Made by a program: the position numbers and the translations under genes. A model generated the notes under the pieces. The model was not told the DNA's origin and ran no database searches. It was given only the letters and a program-made list of their open reading frames with translations. Positions 44,902 to 53,474 of a stretch of 64,000 nucleotides of DNA are shown piece by piece. Position 1 is the first letter of the stretch; every line of letters begins with the position of its first letter. Source of the stretch: JAXGPP01 sp040766885 (lineage in GTDB: Bacteria > Planctomycetota > Planctomycetia > Pirellulales > Thermoguttaceae); NCBI GenBank assembly GCA_040766885.1, contig JAXGPP010000001.1, positions 248,001-312,000 of the forward strand. Reading direction: 5' to 3'.

Positions 44902-46974
44902 TCAGACGGCGACGTGAGAAATGCCGCGGATCGCGGCAATCAGGGTCTCCGAGGAGCCGCCTTTCGGCAAGTAGGCTTCCGCGCCCGCCTCGCGCATTGC
45001 CTCGGCCATGTCTTGCTTCTCGTGCATCGACAAGCCGATGACTCGCACACCAGGCAACTCGGTGGTAATCCGCCGCGTCGCGTCAATGCCATTCATCCGT
45101 GGCATAGTGATGTCCATGAGCACGACGTCCGGACGCGTGCGCAATGCCATTTCGACGGCCGCGAGGCCATCCCCGGCCTGGCCGACCAACTCGATATCGG
45201 GTTCCTCCCAAAGGAGGCTGGCAAGCCCTTCGCGCAGTATCTCGTGGTCGTCGGCCAGTAGCACCCTCACACGGCCGCTATTGGTCGCCGGGCGGTCGTC
45301 GTCGTGTAAGACGCCGCCGGCGTGATCGTGATATGGCAGCGCTTCGTCCTGCAAAGCGATTGCCGCCACCTGGGTGACAGGAATATGAATTGTGATTCGA
45401 GTCCCCCGACCGGGCGCCGATTCGATCTCCATGCTGCCGCCCAAGGGCTCCAGCCGCTCGCGAATGCCGAACAGCCCGAAGCCGTCGGTCGTCTCCCGTC
45501 CGCTGATCCTCGCGGCGTCGAATCCGGCCCCTTCATCGCGAACCACGACTTTTATCAGGCCATTATCGGTGCGGCGCAGGTCGACGCTGGCATGATCCGT
45601 GCGGCCATGCTTAACGACATTGAACAGCAGTTCACGGACCACCTGGAACAGCAGCAATCGGATGCCCTCGGCGTCGGGTTCCACGCCAACTTCGGTGCGG
45701 ATGCTGATCTCCAGGCCGTGCTTTTCGAGCATGTGCCGCCCCAGCCATTCAAAAGCGGCTACGAGTCCGCCGTCGTAGAGCACCGGAGGACTCAGCTCAA
45801 TCGTCAGCGACCGCGAGGCGTCGACGGCTTCGACCATCAGGTTGTCGACCTGATCCAGACCCCGCCGCAGGGCGCTGTCGGCGCGGCGGCGGAGCGGTCC
45901 CAACTTCAGCCGCGCCGCGACCAGCAGTTGCTGGAGGTGGTCATGCAGGGTTTGTGCCAGGCGGCGGCGCTCCCTTTGTTCGGTATCGGTCAATTCGGCC
46001 GCCAAGGCCCGCAACTGGGCGGCTCGGTACTCTGCCTCGGCGGTCCGCTCGGCTACCCGTTGCTCGAGTGTTTCATTGAGCGCGCGAAGCTGGTCCTCGG
46101 CGTGCTTGCGATCGGTGATGTCTCGAGCCACCGTTACGGCGGCGATAGGCCGGCCGTGATCGTCTTTTACCGGCGAGATGATGAGCGAGACGAAGCGCTC
46201 CTCGCCGCTCTTGGTGATGCGAACCGTCTCGAGGTGTTCGACCCGCTTGCCACCCTTCAAGTCATCGAGGATCCGCCGCACCTCTCCATGTCGGCTCCGT
46301 GGTATGATGATGCTGATCGGCCGGCCGACCGCTTCTTCCGCGGTGAATCCGTAGAGCCGCTCGGCGCCGGCATTCCAGCTTGTAATCATCCCCTCGAGGG
46401 TCTTGCCGATAATGGCGTCATAGGAGGACTCAACGAGAACCGCCAGCCGCCGGCGATGTTCCTGACTGCTCGTCCATTCTTCCAGGTTGTCGCGGATCTC
46501 GTATTGGCGTCGCCGGGCTCGCAGTGCGGCACGCACGGCGCTCAGCAGAGCCCGACTGTGGAACGGCCGCTCGAGAATCGTCACGTTGCCTGCCGCTTTC
46601 TCCCCAATCAACGAGTGCCAGGCGGCCGGTTCCCATTCCTGAACGGTATCACGATCGGTTAGCAATACCAGAGGCAGATCGGACCATCTGTCCTGGCGCG
46701 AGACGGCGTCGAGCAGTATCTCGGTCTCCTTGAGGCCGAGAGCGTCGGACGACACGAGTGCTATACCGCAGCCGCGGTGAATCTCGTGCGCCAAATCGGT
46801 TGCCGAGTCGCAACGGTGCGACTGGAAACCGCCTTCCGCCAGCGTCTCCTGGAGTGCGGTCTGTTCAAGACGGTTGGGGGCGAAAACGAGAACACGGTTC
46901 TCGTGAACTGCCCCTAGCTGACCCTGCGGTGACATCGGACTTGACAAAGTGACGTTAGTGATGATTTCCTTCAC
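44902..46974 (-). CDS. Hybrid sensor histidine kinase (pseudo-receiver, PAS, HisKA_3, HATPase, C-terminal receiver)
   Basis: 690 residues from a GTG at 46974 with GGAG upstream; an ATG at 46935 is an alternative. The first ~140 residues have a receiver-like shape (RVLVFAPNRLEQTALQETLA; LVLLTDRD) but lack the acidic pair and phospho-acceptor. Then a PAS domain (VESSYDAIIGKTLEGMITSW; NAGAERLYGFTAEEAVG), a coiled linker, a NarX/DegS-type HisKA_3 with the phospho-His in LAQTLHDHLQQ, a HATPase (LLFNVVKHGRTDHA, DEGAGFD, GFGLFGIRERL) and an orthodox C-terminal receiver (LLADDHEILREGL, VVLMDITMPRMNG) without an output domain. There is no TM helix, so it is cytosolic. The phosphoryl group may move to the C-terminal receiver or to the NarL-type regulator at 47754. 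It lies downstream of csrA in the same direction. Confidence 0.92.
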   Translation of the reverse strand: MKEIITNVTLSSPMSPQGQLGAVHENRVLVFAPNRLEQTALQETLAEGGFQSHRCDSATDLAHEIHRGCGIALVSSDALGLKETEILLDAVSRQDRWSDLPLVLLTDRDTVQEWEPAAWHSLIGEKAAGNVTILERPFHSRALLSAVRAALRARRRQYEIRDNLEEWTSSQEHRRRLAVLVESSYDAIIGKTLEGMITSWNAGAERLYGFTAEEAVGRPISIIIPRSRHGEVRRILDDLKGGKRVEHLETVRITKSGEERFVSLIISPVKDDHGRPIAAVTVARDITDRKHAEDQLRALNETLEQRVAERTAEAEYRAAQLRALAAELTDTEQRERRRLAQTLHDHLQQLLVAARLKLGPLRRRADSALRRGLDQVDNLMVEAVDASRSLTIELSPPVLYDGGLVAAFEWLGRHMLEKHGLEISIRTEVGVEPDAEGIRLLLFQVVRELLFNVVKHGRTDHASVDLRRTDNGLIKVVVRDEGAGFDAARISGRETTDGFGLFGIRERLEPLGGSMEIESAPGRGTRITIHIPVTQVAAIALQDEALPYHDHAGGVLHDDDRPATNSGRVRVLLADDHEILREGLASLLWEEPDIELVGQAGDGLAAVEMALRTRPDVVLMDITMPRMNGIDATRRITTELPGVRVIGLSMHEKQDMAEAMREAGAEAYLPKGGSSETLIAAIRGISHVAV

Positions 46975-47192
46975 TTCACTCCGGCCTTCATGGCAGGCGA
47001 ACTGACAAGATGGAATTTTAGGCTGGCGCGATCCCGTTTCCCGTCATCTGTTCAGGCCGTACGCGCCCGGGTGCACGCGAAGGCGCAGAAAATACCGTTC
47101 GGGGCGTGTCCTATCCCGGCCCGGAATCAGATCGATTGGCGAGGAAGCCGCCGAGAGACAAGTTCCCGCCGCGCGGCGTCGCGCCATTCAAT

Positions 47193-47378
47193 CTAACCGC
47201 CGATTTGGACAGCCTGCGGCTGGTGTTCCCGTTCGACGACCTCGGCGCGGCGGACATTAACTTCGCGTGGAGCGCTGATGCCGATTCGTGTTCGTCCGCC
47301 CCCGATCTTGACCACGCGGATGCGGATATTGTCGCCGATCAGGATTTCTTCGTTTTCCTTGCGGGACAGAACTAACAT
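47193..47378 (-). CDS. csrA: Carbon storage regulator CsrA
   Basis: 61 residues from the ATG at 47378 (GGGAGG nine bases upstream); the frame extends further upstream but the family always begins MLVLSR. The sequence MLVLSRKENEEILIGDNIRI is typical, followed by VVKIGGGRTRIGISAPREV and a short tail. CsrA/RsmA is a dimeric RNA-binding protein that binds GGA motifs near ribosome sites and controls translation and RNA stability. All core residues, including the C-terminal Arg-rich strand (RTRIGI) and REV, are present. It lies upstream of the hybrid histidine kinase gene and divergent from the NarL-type regulator. No flagellar genes, the usual neighbours, are in sight. Confidence 0.95.
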   Translation of the reverse strand: MLVLSRKENEEILIGDNIRIRVVKIGGGRTRIGISAPREVNVRRAEVVEREHQPQAVQIGG

Positions 47379-47753
47379 TCCGAAGCCTCCCTGACTTTGC
47401 ATGCGTACGACCCAGACCTCACGGCCAGCCACCAACAATAAGGATAAGGGCGATCACAAAAGTGGGATATCAGAGGAAACACGAAGGCAAACTGAGTGAA
47501 AAGAAGTCGACACGGTAAGGGTTTTCCTGACCTGCAGGACGATGGATCCTTCAAGGGTGCGCCCCCTCTTGAGAAGGCCCCTCGTTAGCCGGGCGGCGAA
47601 GGAGTCTCTCCATCGCCTGCGGGTAGCCGGTTTTGCTGCCGATTCGCGATGGTTGAGGACGAGCTTCACCCCATAGCCGGCCCCACACGGGGCTGGTATA
47701 AAGGGGGAGAGCACTTTGGAAGCTCATGGATACTCCGGGGGGAGGCCGACGTA
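47379..47753. promoter_or_regulatory. Divergent intergenic region between csrA and the NarL-type regulator
   Basis: About 375 bases that must hold promoters for both directions. Ribosome sites are visible at both ends (GGGAGG for csrA, GGAGG for the regulator). No convincing promoter, palindrome or small gene was identified. Confidence 0.4.
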
Positions 47754-48428
47754 ATGAGCACGAGACTGCAGGAAACCCGGCTGGCGAAATACCGCGTCTT
47801 GATCGTCGACGACCATCCGGTAGTCCGCGACGGGTTGGGAGAACTTATCGCCCAGGAGGCTGATCTCGAGGTCTGTGGAGAAGCGGCCGAGGCTGCCGAA
47901 GCCCTGCGTCTGGTTGAGTCTGCCAGACCCCACGTCGTGGTCGTCGACTTGTCACTGCAAAGCGGGCACGGCATCGAATTGATCGAGCAGATCAAGGCCC
48001 GTGACGAGCAGATCAAGATGCTGGTCTGGTCGATGCACGACGAAATGCTATTTGCCGAACGCGCGCTCCGCGCGGGAGCGGTGGGGTACCTCAACAAGCA
48101 AGAGGCGACGGACCGAGTGGTCGAGGCCATCCACACGGTGTTGCGGGGAGAGATCTGCCTCAGCCCGCGAATGGCGAATCGGTTGCTCCACAGTGTCGTC
48201 GGAGGCGAGCCTCTCGATCAGAACCCGGTAGCCAATCTGTCGAACCGCGAGTTGGAGGTGTTCGAGATGATTGGTCAGGGGCTGGCGACAAAACAAATCG
48301 CGCGCAAGCTCCATCTCAGTCCGAAGACGATTGAGACCCATCGCGAGAAGATCAAGACCAAGCTCAACCTGGCCAACAGTACCGAGTTGAGTCACCGAGC
48401 CATCCAGTGGGTGCTGGAGAAACGCTGA
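47754..48428 (+). CDS. NarL/FixJ-type response regulator
   Basis: 224 residues from the ATG at 47754 (GGAGG upstream); an earlier in-frame ATG at 47649 gives an unconserved leader. Receiver: VLIVDDHPVVRDGL, phospho-acceptor Asp in VVVVDLSLQSGHG, Lys in GYLNKQEA. C-terminal LuxR HTH: LSNRELEVFEMIGQGLATKQ and RKLHLSPKTIETHREKIKTK. The receiver is orthodox, unlike that at 7988-8653. The HisKA_3 kinase at 44902-46974 belongs to the class that normally pairs with NarL-type regulators and is the nearest candidate partner. Downstream, the degenerate sigma-54 activator is convergent with an 8-base gap. Confidence 0.94.
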   Translation: MSTRLQETRLAKYRVLIVDDHPVVRDGLGELIAQEADLEVCGEAAEAAEALRLVESARPHVVVVDLSLQSGHGIELIEQIKARDEQIKMLVWSMHDEMLFAERALRAGAVGYLNKQEATDRVVEAIHTVLRGEICLSPRMANRLLHSVVGGEPLDQNPVANLSNRELEVFEMIGQGLATKQIARKLHLSPKTIETHREKIKTKLNLANSTELSHRAIQWVLEKR

Positions 48429-48435
48429 GCGTGGG

Positions 48436-49860
48436 TCAGCCCTCCACGTCCAGCCGGTCACTGAGCCATTGCCAGTTGAGTTTCTCCGGACTGCGGACGT
48501 AATCCTCGGCATTTCTTACCACGTCGCGCAGGTAGGCCGCACTGACATTCCAGGGCTCGACAGGCGCGTTGATGCCGCCTGGCGTCGGTTCAAGCAGGCC
48601 GCTGTGGAAGCGAATCGCATAGTGGGCCACGGGTTGCGCCGGATCGTCTTCATACACGCGAATTCCGATGAGCCGGCCGGCAAGGATATTCTCGCAACGG
48701 GCAAGCATCTGCCGATACGGTGCTGACGCCCGATGTTCGTCCAGCGCGCGGTTCCATACTCCCAGGGCCGCGATGAGCAGCAGGTCCACCTGCAATGATC
48801 CGCGCGGCCGATCACTTCTGGCCTCGTCTCTAGACTGGTCTTCTTCGCTCCACCGTTTGAGCTTGCGCTGCAGCGTTCTCACGGAAATGCCCAGCGATTC
48901 GGCGGTCCGCGTGCGGTTGTTGCCGTGGCGGCGGAGCGCGTCGATAACGACTGCCCGTTCCATATCGGAGAGCCGGCGGCTGGCCGTAATCGATTCTGGC
49001 AGCGATTTCCAATCGCCGTGGCTCCCCATATCGTAGGGTAGATCGTCGACGTCCAGCAAACCGTCGTGCGACTGGTCAGTCATGCGTTCCAGGCAATTGC
49101 GAAGCTGCCGCACGTTGCCGGGCCACTCGTAACCTTCGAGGAACCGCATCAACTCAGGCGAAATGACCGGCGCATCCTGGCCTCGCTCGTCGGCCAACTG
49201 GCGGCTTATCGCCGCGACCAGCAGCGGAATGTCCTCGCGACGCTGCCGCAGCGGCGGCAGATAGATTTCAATCGTTCCCAAGCAGTAGTAGAGTTGGTCG
49301 TTCACCCTGCCTTCGCCAACGAGGTCCTGAACCGGGCGGTCGGTGCCGGCGATCACTCGGACATCAATCGCTCGATCCACGTCCGCCCCCAACGGCGTTA
49401 TCGTGCCGGTCTCCAATGCCCTGAGGAGGTGGGCTTGCGGAGCCCGAGGCATTTCGCCCAGCCCGGCGACGAAAAGTGTGCCCCCGCGCGCCGCCTCAAA
49501 TTGCCCAATGCGGTCGGTTGTGGCGCCCGCGAACACACCGCGCGCATGGCCAAACAGCTCGCTGCCGACGGCTGCCAAAGCGGGCGAATCGGCATGCACG
49601 GTCACGAATGGCCCTGCACGGCGTGGGCCGTTCTCGTGAATGGTCCGTGCCAATGACTTCTTTCCCGTGCCTGACTCGCCGCACAGTAGTACCGGTGAGT
49701 CTGACGATGACGCACGCCGCGCTAGTTCGAGTGCCTCGACCATCGCCGGCGCAACACCGATCAGATCGCCGAAACGTCGAAGACCGGATACATCGGCCTG
49801 TTGGGAACTCGATTGATGATCCTGATCCGACGGCGGCGGGTAGTTCATCCGGACACACAT
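48436..49860 (-). CDS. Degenerate sigma-54 activator-like AAA+ protein with extra C-terminal domain
   Basis: 474 residues from the ATG at 49860 (alternative 49848). The AAA+ fold and Fis-type HTH (GNNRTRTAESLGISVRTLQR) are complete, and Walker A (GESGTGKK) is kept. The Walker B Asp-Glu pair is replaced (LFVAGLGE, residues 129-136, canonical LFIDEIGD), the sigma-54 contact loop reads GVFAGA (canonical GAFTGA), the sensor Asn is Asp, and both conserved arginines of the FREDLYYR segment are lost (VNDQLYYC). It should bind but not hydrolyse ATP and not remodel sigma-54. About 120 residues follow the HTH, an addition absent from ordinary activators, with a helical start (LLLIAALGVWNRALDEHRAS) and a beta-rich end. 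Probably an antagonist or ATP-dependent DNA-binding repressor; inference. Confidence 0.9.
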   Translation of the reverse strand: MCVRMNYPPPSDQDHQSSSQQADVSGLRRFGDLIGVAPAMVEALELARRASSSDSPVLLCGESGTGKKSLARTIHENGPRRAGPFVTVHADSPALAAVGSELFGHARGVFAGATTDRIGQFEAARGGTLFVAGLGEMPRAPQAHLLRALETGTITPLGADVDRAIDVRVIAGTDRPVQDLVGEGRVNDQLYYCLGTIEIYLPPLRQRREDIPLLVAAISRQLADERGQDAPVISPELMRFLEGYEWPGNVRQLRNCLERMTDQSHDGLLDVDDLPYDMGSHGDWKSLPESITASRRLSDMERAVVIDALRRHGNNRTRTAESLGISVRTLQRKLKRWSEEDQSRDEARSDRPRGSLQVDLLLIAALGVWNRALDEHRASAPYRQMLARCENILAGRLIGIRVYEDDPAQPVAHYAIRFHSGLLEPTPGGINAPVEPWNVSAAYLRDVVRNAEDYVRSPEKLNWQWLSDRLDVEG

Positions 49861-49958
49861 GGTTTTCCGCAAATCCTGCCAGTGCCCGCCCACAGGGCAT
49901 CGGCAGCGATTGTGTGACGAACGCGGGGAGTTCTACGCGACGCTGGAAGTGGGAATTC

Positions 49959-50189
49959 ATGTACGTTGGCATGTGGCTGGAGGGCAAATCTTGTACCATC
50001 GAGCTTTCGCCGATGTGGCAAAAGCTGCGTCTCGAAGCGAAACCTACGTACTTCGACAAACACACGGTGGTCCACCTGACCGGACGGGAACTGCCGCGAT
50101 ACATCGAGTTGCTGAGAGGCTTGGTCCAAATGCGACCGGGCAATCTGCACCCGTGCGACACCCTGTCACATGTAGACTGTCAAAGCTGA
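49959..50189 (+). CDS. Possible small protein (76 residues), unknown
   Basis: An ATG at 49959 with a GGGA-type site upstream opens a frame with protein-like composition (GMWLEGKSCTIELSPMWQKL, TGRELPRYIELLRGLVQMRP). It lies between the degenerate activator and the sigma factor, divergent from the former. No family is recognised. Support is limited to composition and position; it could be chance. Confidence 0.35.
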   Translation: MYVGMWLEGKSCTIELSPMWQKLRLEAKPTYFDKHTVVHLTGRELPRYIELLRGLVQMRPGNLHPCDTLSHVDCQS

Positions 50190-50542
50190 CGGGCCGCCTC
50201 ACTGGCCCCGGCCCGGCCGACGCGGTCGATCCACCTCTCGGTTAACGCTTCGCCCGCCCTTGGCCCGGCGAATTCTCCTCCTTTCGTCTAGGTAGCTTTC
50301 TCACCGCTTAACCGGATCAGGGGAGAGCCGCCGGTGCGCGAGCATTCCACCCGAGCGTCAATCAGGCGGATGAGCTACGACCTACAAATGGTCTCTGCGT
50401 GTTTCTTTGTGGGCCCGCTCCGAGACGAAGGCATGCTGGACAGCGGCGCCCTACCAACAATTCATGGGACTTATCGGCACGAGCATTGCATGGTGCCAGT
50501 GCGATCCCGTCCAAGTGACTTCTACGGCACGCTGAGGAATGC
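50190..50542. promoter_or_regulatory. Upstream region of the sigma-factor gene
   Basis: About 350 bases without a supportable gene. TGAGGA before the ATG at 50543 is the ribosome site. No clear promoter boxes or palindromes were found. Confidence 0.35.
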
Positions 50543-52222
50543 ATGCACTCGGACTATAAGCTATCCGCGATCCGCGCGTTTCGCGATCGACTGCGATTCT
50601 CGGCATCGCGCGAACAGAAACTTGGGAACGCCGATCGGGCTGAGAAACTAATCGCTGAGCTTAATGCGAGCGAAGAGTATTGCCTGCGAAACATCTGTGG
50701 GCGCCTTGGCGACGACCAGGGCCCGTTGTGGCCAGACGGCGGTGCCCTGGGGAGTGAGTTGATCCACGACTTGCGGCTGTTCGTGGAGGACATTTCCGAT
50801 ACGGCCGAACTCCCTATCAACGCTGCCGACGAACCGGTGCTGACAATGGAGGAACTCGCGCGGCAGTTCAACGTTTCGACGAAGACCATCACTCGGTGGC
50901 GCCGGCAGGGGCTCGTCAGCCGCAAGTTTGTGGTCGACGATCGCAAGCGCGTGGGATTCCTGCAGAGCTCCGTCGATCGCTTTGTCGCTCAGAACCAGGA
51001 ACTCGTCCGCCGGGGATCGCACTTCAGCCAGATGACGCTCGATGATCGCCGGCAAGTGATCGACGATGCCCGCCAGCTTGCTGCCACGGGGGTCCGCCTT
51101 TCGGAAGTGATCCGCCAACTGGCAATGCGGACCGGCCGCAGTATTGAGACGATTCGCTACACGCTGCGGCGCTTCGATCGCAACCACCCGTCCACCGCCA
51201 TTTTTCCCGAAAACGGCGACGGGCGTCTGCCAGTGGATGCCAAGCGGCGGATCTATCAACAGCACCGGCGCGGCGAGTCTGTTGAAGCCTTGAGCCGGCG
51301 CCTGCATCGCAGCCCAGCGGTAATTCGGCGCGCGGTTGACGAGATGCGGTCGCGGAGCATCCTCGAGCTGCCGCTCGACTACGTTGAGCATGCGAGCTAC
51401 GCACGAGTGCGGCCGGGCAGCAAGCGGGAAGAAGCGATTCTGGCTGGCTTGCCCGAACCCTCGGCACCGCCCCGCAAGCCACGCCTTCCCAAGGATTTGC
51501 CCTCGTACCTGGCCAGTCTCTATGAGGTCCCCTTGCTGACGCGCGAGCAGGAAGGCCACTTGTTCCGGAAGATGAACTATCTCAAATATCGGGCCTGTCA
51601 GCTTCGGCGCAAACTCGATCCATCGCGGCCTCGCGCCGCGATCATGTATCGCATCGAATCGCTCTACGAGCAATCGATCGCGACAAAGAACCAGATCATT
51701 CGCGCCAATCTGCGGTTGGTAGTGTCGATTGCCAAGCACCGCGTCGGCAATCAGCAGGGTTTCTTCGACCTGGTGAGTGACGGAAATATGTCCCTCATCC
51801 GCGCCGTTGAGCGTTTCGATTTTAGCCGGGGCAACAAGTTCAGTACCTACGCCACCTGGGCGATTATGAAGAACTTCGCCCGCAGCATTCCCGATCAGCA
51901 CCGCCAGCACGATCGGTTTCGCACCAGCCAGGGCGATGTGTTCGAGACAGCGGTCGACCTGCGGAGCAACCAATACGCGCAGGAGCACGCGCAGGCCGAA
52001 CGGGTTCGCCAGATCCGACGCGTGCTTGCCCGGCTCGACGAGCGCGAGCAGGACATCATCGTGCGCCGCTTCGGGTTGGCTGACGGCCGCGAACCCCGGA
52101 CCCTCCGCGAGGTCGGCGCCGAGCTGGGCGTGACCAAGGAGCGGATCCGCCAGATCGAAGCCCGGGCCTTCAGCAAGCTTCGCTGCGCGCTGCGGGAAGA
52201 GAAGATCGAACTGCCCATCTGA
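50543..52222 (+). CDS. Sigma-70 family factor with long HTH-rich N-terminus and no evident sigma-3 domain
   Basis: 559 residues. The first ~290 are unlike RpoD: a MerR/excisionase-like HTH (LTMEELARQFNVSTKTITRW, about 93-115) and two further helix-turn-helix-like segments (EVIRQLAMRTGRSIETIRYT; GESVEALSRRLHRSPAVIRR). Then a region 1.2-like stretch (DLPSYLASLYEVPLLTREQE), region 2 (NLRLVVSIAKHRVGNQQGFF, DGNMSLIRAVERFDFSRGNK, FSTYATWAIMKNFARSIP) and region 4 (LDEREQDIIVRRFGL, TLREVGAELGVTKERIRQIE). Only about 45 residues separate regions 2.4 and 4.1, too few for a normal sigma-3 domain. The N-terminal HTHs could recognise a promoter-upstream element and compensate. A group-3-like alternative sigma factor of planctomycete type; target genes unknown. 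Confidence 0.9.
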   Translation: MHSDYKLSAIRAFRDRLRFSASREQKLGNADRAEKLIAELNASEEYCLRNICGRLGDDQGPLWPDGGALGSELIHDLRLFVEDISDTAELPINAADEPVLTMEELARQFNVSTKTITRWRRQGLVSRKFVVDDRKRVGFLQSSVDRFVAQNQELVRRGSHFSQMTLDDRRQVIDDARQLAATGVRLSEVIRQLAMRTGRSIETIRYTLRRFDRNHPSTAIFPENGDGRLPVDAKRRIYQQHRRGESVEALSRRLHRSPAVIRRAVDEMRSRSILELPLDYVEHASYARVRPGSKREEAILAGLPEPSAPPRKPRLPKDLPSYLASLYEVPLLTREQEGHLFRKMNYLKYRACQLRRKLDPSRPRAAIMYRIESLYEQSIATKNQIIRANLRLVVSIAKHRVGNQQGFFDLVSDGNMSLIRAVERFDFSRGNKFSTYATWAIMKNFARSIPDQHRQHDRFRTSQGDVFETAVDLRSNQYAQEHAQAERVRQIRRVLARLDEREQDIIVRRFGLADGREPRTLREVGAELGVTKERIRQIEARAFSKLRCALREEKIELPI

Positions 52223-52250
52223 GCCGCGGTCCGGCGCGGTAACCGGCCTT

Positions 52251-53399
52251 TCAGTAGCTGACGCGTCGATGGCGAAGCTGATCCAGGGCCACCGCGCCGA
52301 TGATAATTGCGCCGATGGCGATCTGCTGGTGCCACTCCTTGAGCCCGATCTGACGGCCGCCCATGTAAAGGATCGTGATCATCAGCGCGCCGATCAGCGA
52401 GCCGAGGATCGATCCCTCGCCGCCGCTCAAGCTGCCGCCGCCGATGACGACGGCGGCGATGATGAACAATTCGTAACCCACCGCTGCGGACGGCTGGCCG
52501 TAACCGTTAACGAACGAGAACTCCATCAACCCCGCCAGTCCACCGAAGAACCCCGCCAGCATGTAAACGACGACCTTGGTTCTCGCCACGGGGACCCCGC
52601 ACACGCGCGCCGTCTCCTCGCTCGAGCCGATCGCGTAGATATGCCGGCCCAGACGGGTATCGCGCAGCTGGATGGGGGCGGCCGCCGCCGACGCCAGCAG
52701 GATCCAGACGCCCAGCGGCAGGATCAGCCACTCGAACCCCTCAAGCTTCGTTGCCTCCTCGCCGCTGCCCGTGGCCCAACTCCACCACTTGGTCACCGTC
52801 GGCTGCATGATATCGGTGATCCAGGTATCGGGCGGGTAAATGTCCTTTTCGTTGGCCACGCCCTTGGCCAGGCCGCGGAAAATGCCCATCGTGCCCAACG
52901 TGACGATGAACGGCACGACGCGAAAGCGCACGATCATCAGCCCGTTTGCCAGTCCGGCCAAGGTCGCCGCGACAACCGCGCCGGCGACCGCAAATAGTGG
53001 AAGCATGCGCGGCCATTGGCTGATGAGTTCCACCGTCACGGGTTCTCCTCCGCCGGGCGGAGTGACCTGGTATTCAATATCCAGGATCCAGGCCACCATG
53101 ACCATCGTCAGCGCGATCACAGAGCCGATCGACAGGTCGATGCCGCCCGCGATCACCACCAGCGTCATCCCCAGCGCGGCGGTGGCGTACACGGCCGATT
53201 GCCGCAGGATGGCTTCCAGGTTGCGGGCCTTGTAGAAGTTCCCCTCTTCCACCATCAAGGCGAAGAAGACGAAGATCGCCACCAGTGCCGCGAAGCGGCC
53301 CAGAGTGTTCACCCACTCCTTCTGCCAGAACGCGGATCGCGCCGCAGGCGCCGGCGATCCGGAAGGCGCGGTCGCGGTGGAAGCGGCTTTCTCGACCAT
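52251..53399 (-). CDS. Sugar ABC transporter permease (RbsC/XylH-like)
   Basis: 382 residues with about ten hydrophobic segments. Family signatures of the ribose/xylose-type permease: TAALGMTLVVIAGGIDLSIG, FIVTLGTMGIFRGLAKG, RHIYAIGSSEETARVCGVPV and VIGGGSLSGGEGSILGSLIG. It has a longer periplasmic insert (about 180-230) than RbsC, of the kind seen in XylH-like proteins. Third gene of the importer operon, 75 bases after the ATPase; it forms the membrane channel. Convergent with the sigma-factor gene. Confidence 0.94.
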   Translation of the reverse strand: MVEKAASTATAPSGSPAPAARSAFWQKEWVNTLGRFAALVAIFVFFALMVEEGNFYKARNLEAILRQSAVYATAALGMTLVVIAGGIDLSIGSVIALTMVMVAWILDIEYQVTPPGGGEPVTVELISQWPRMLPLFAVAGAVVAATLAGLANGLMIVRFRVVPFIVTLGTMGIFRGLAKGVANEKDIYPPDTWITDIMQPTVTKWWSWATGSGEEATKLEGFEWLILPLGVWILLASAAAAPIQLRDTRLGRHIYAIGSSEETARVCGVPVARTKVVVYMLAGFFGGLAGLMEFSFVNGYGQPSAAVGYELFIIAAVVIGGGSLSGGEGSILGSLIGALMITILYMGGRQIGLKEWHQQIAIGAIIIGAVALDQLRHRRVSY

Positions 53400-53474
53400 G
53401 GTGCTATTCGTTTCCTGGTTGCAGGTGAAGCACTGCCAACATTCCCGTTCGGAGGAACCGCAGCGAGGTCAGCT

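Noticed and set aside
45322..46662. 446-codon plus-strand frame opposite the histidine kinase
   Set aside because: Shadow of the HATPase and PAS domains.
50648..51988. 446-codon minus-strand frame opposite the sigma factor
   Set aside because: Antisense to sigma region 2; no motif of its own.
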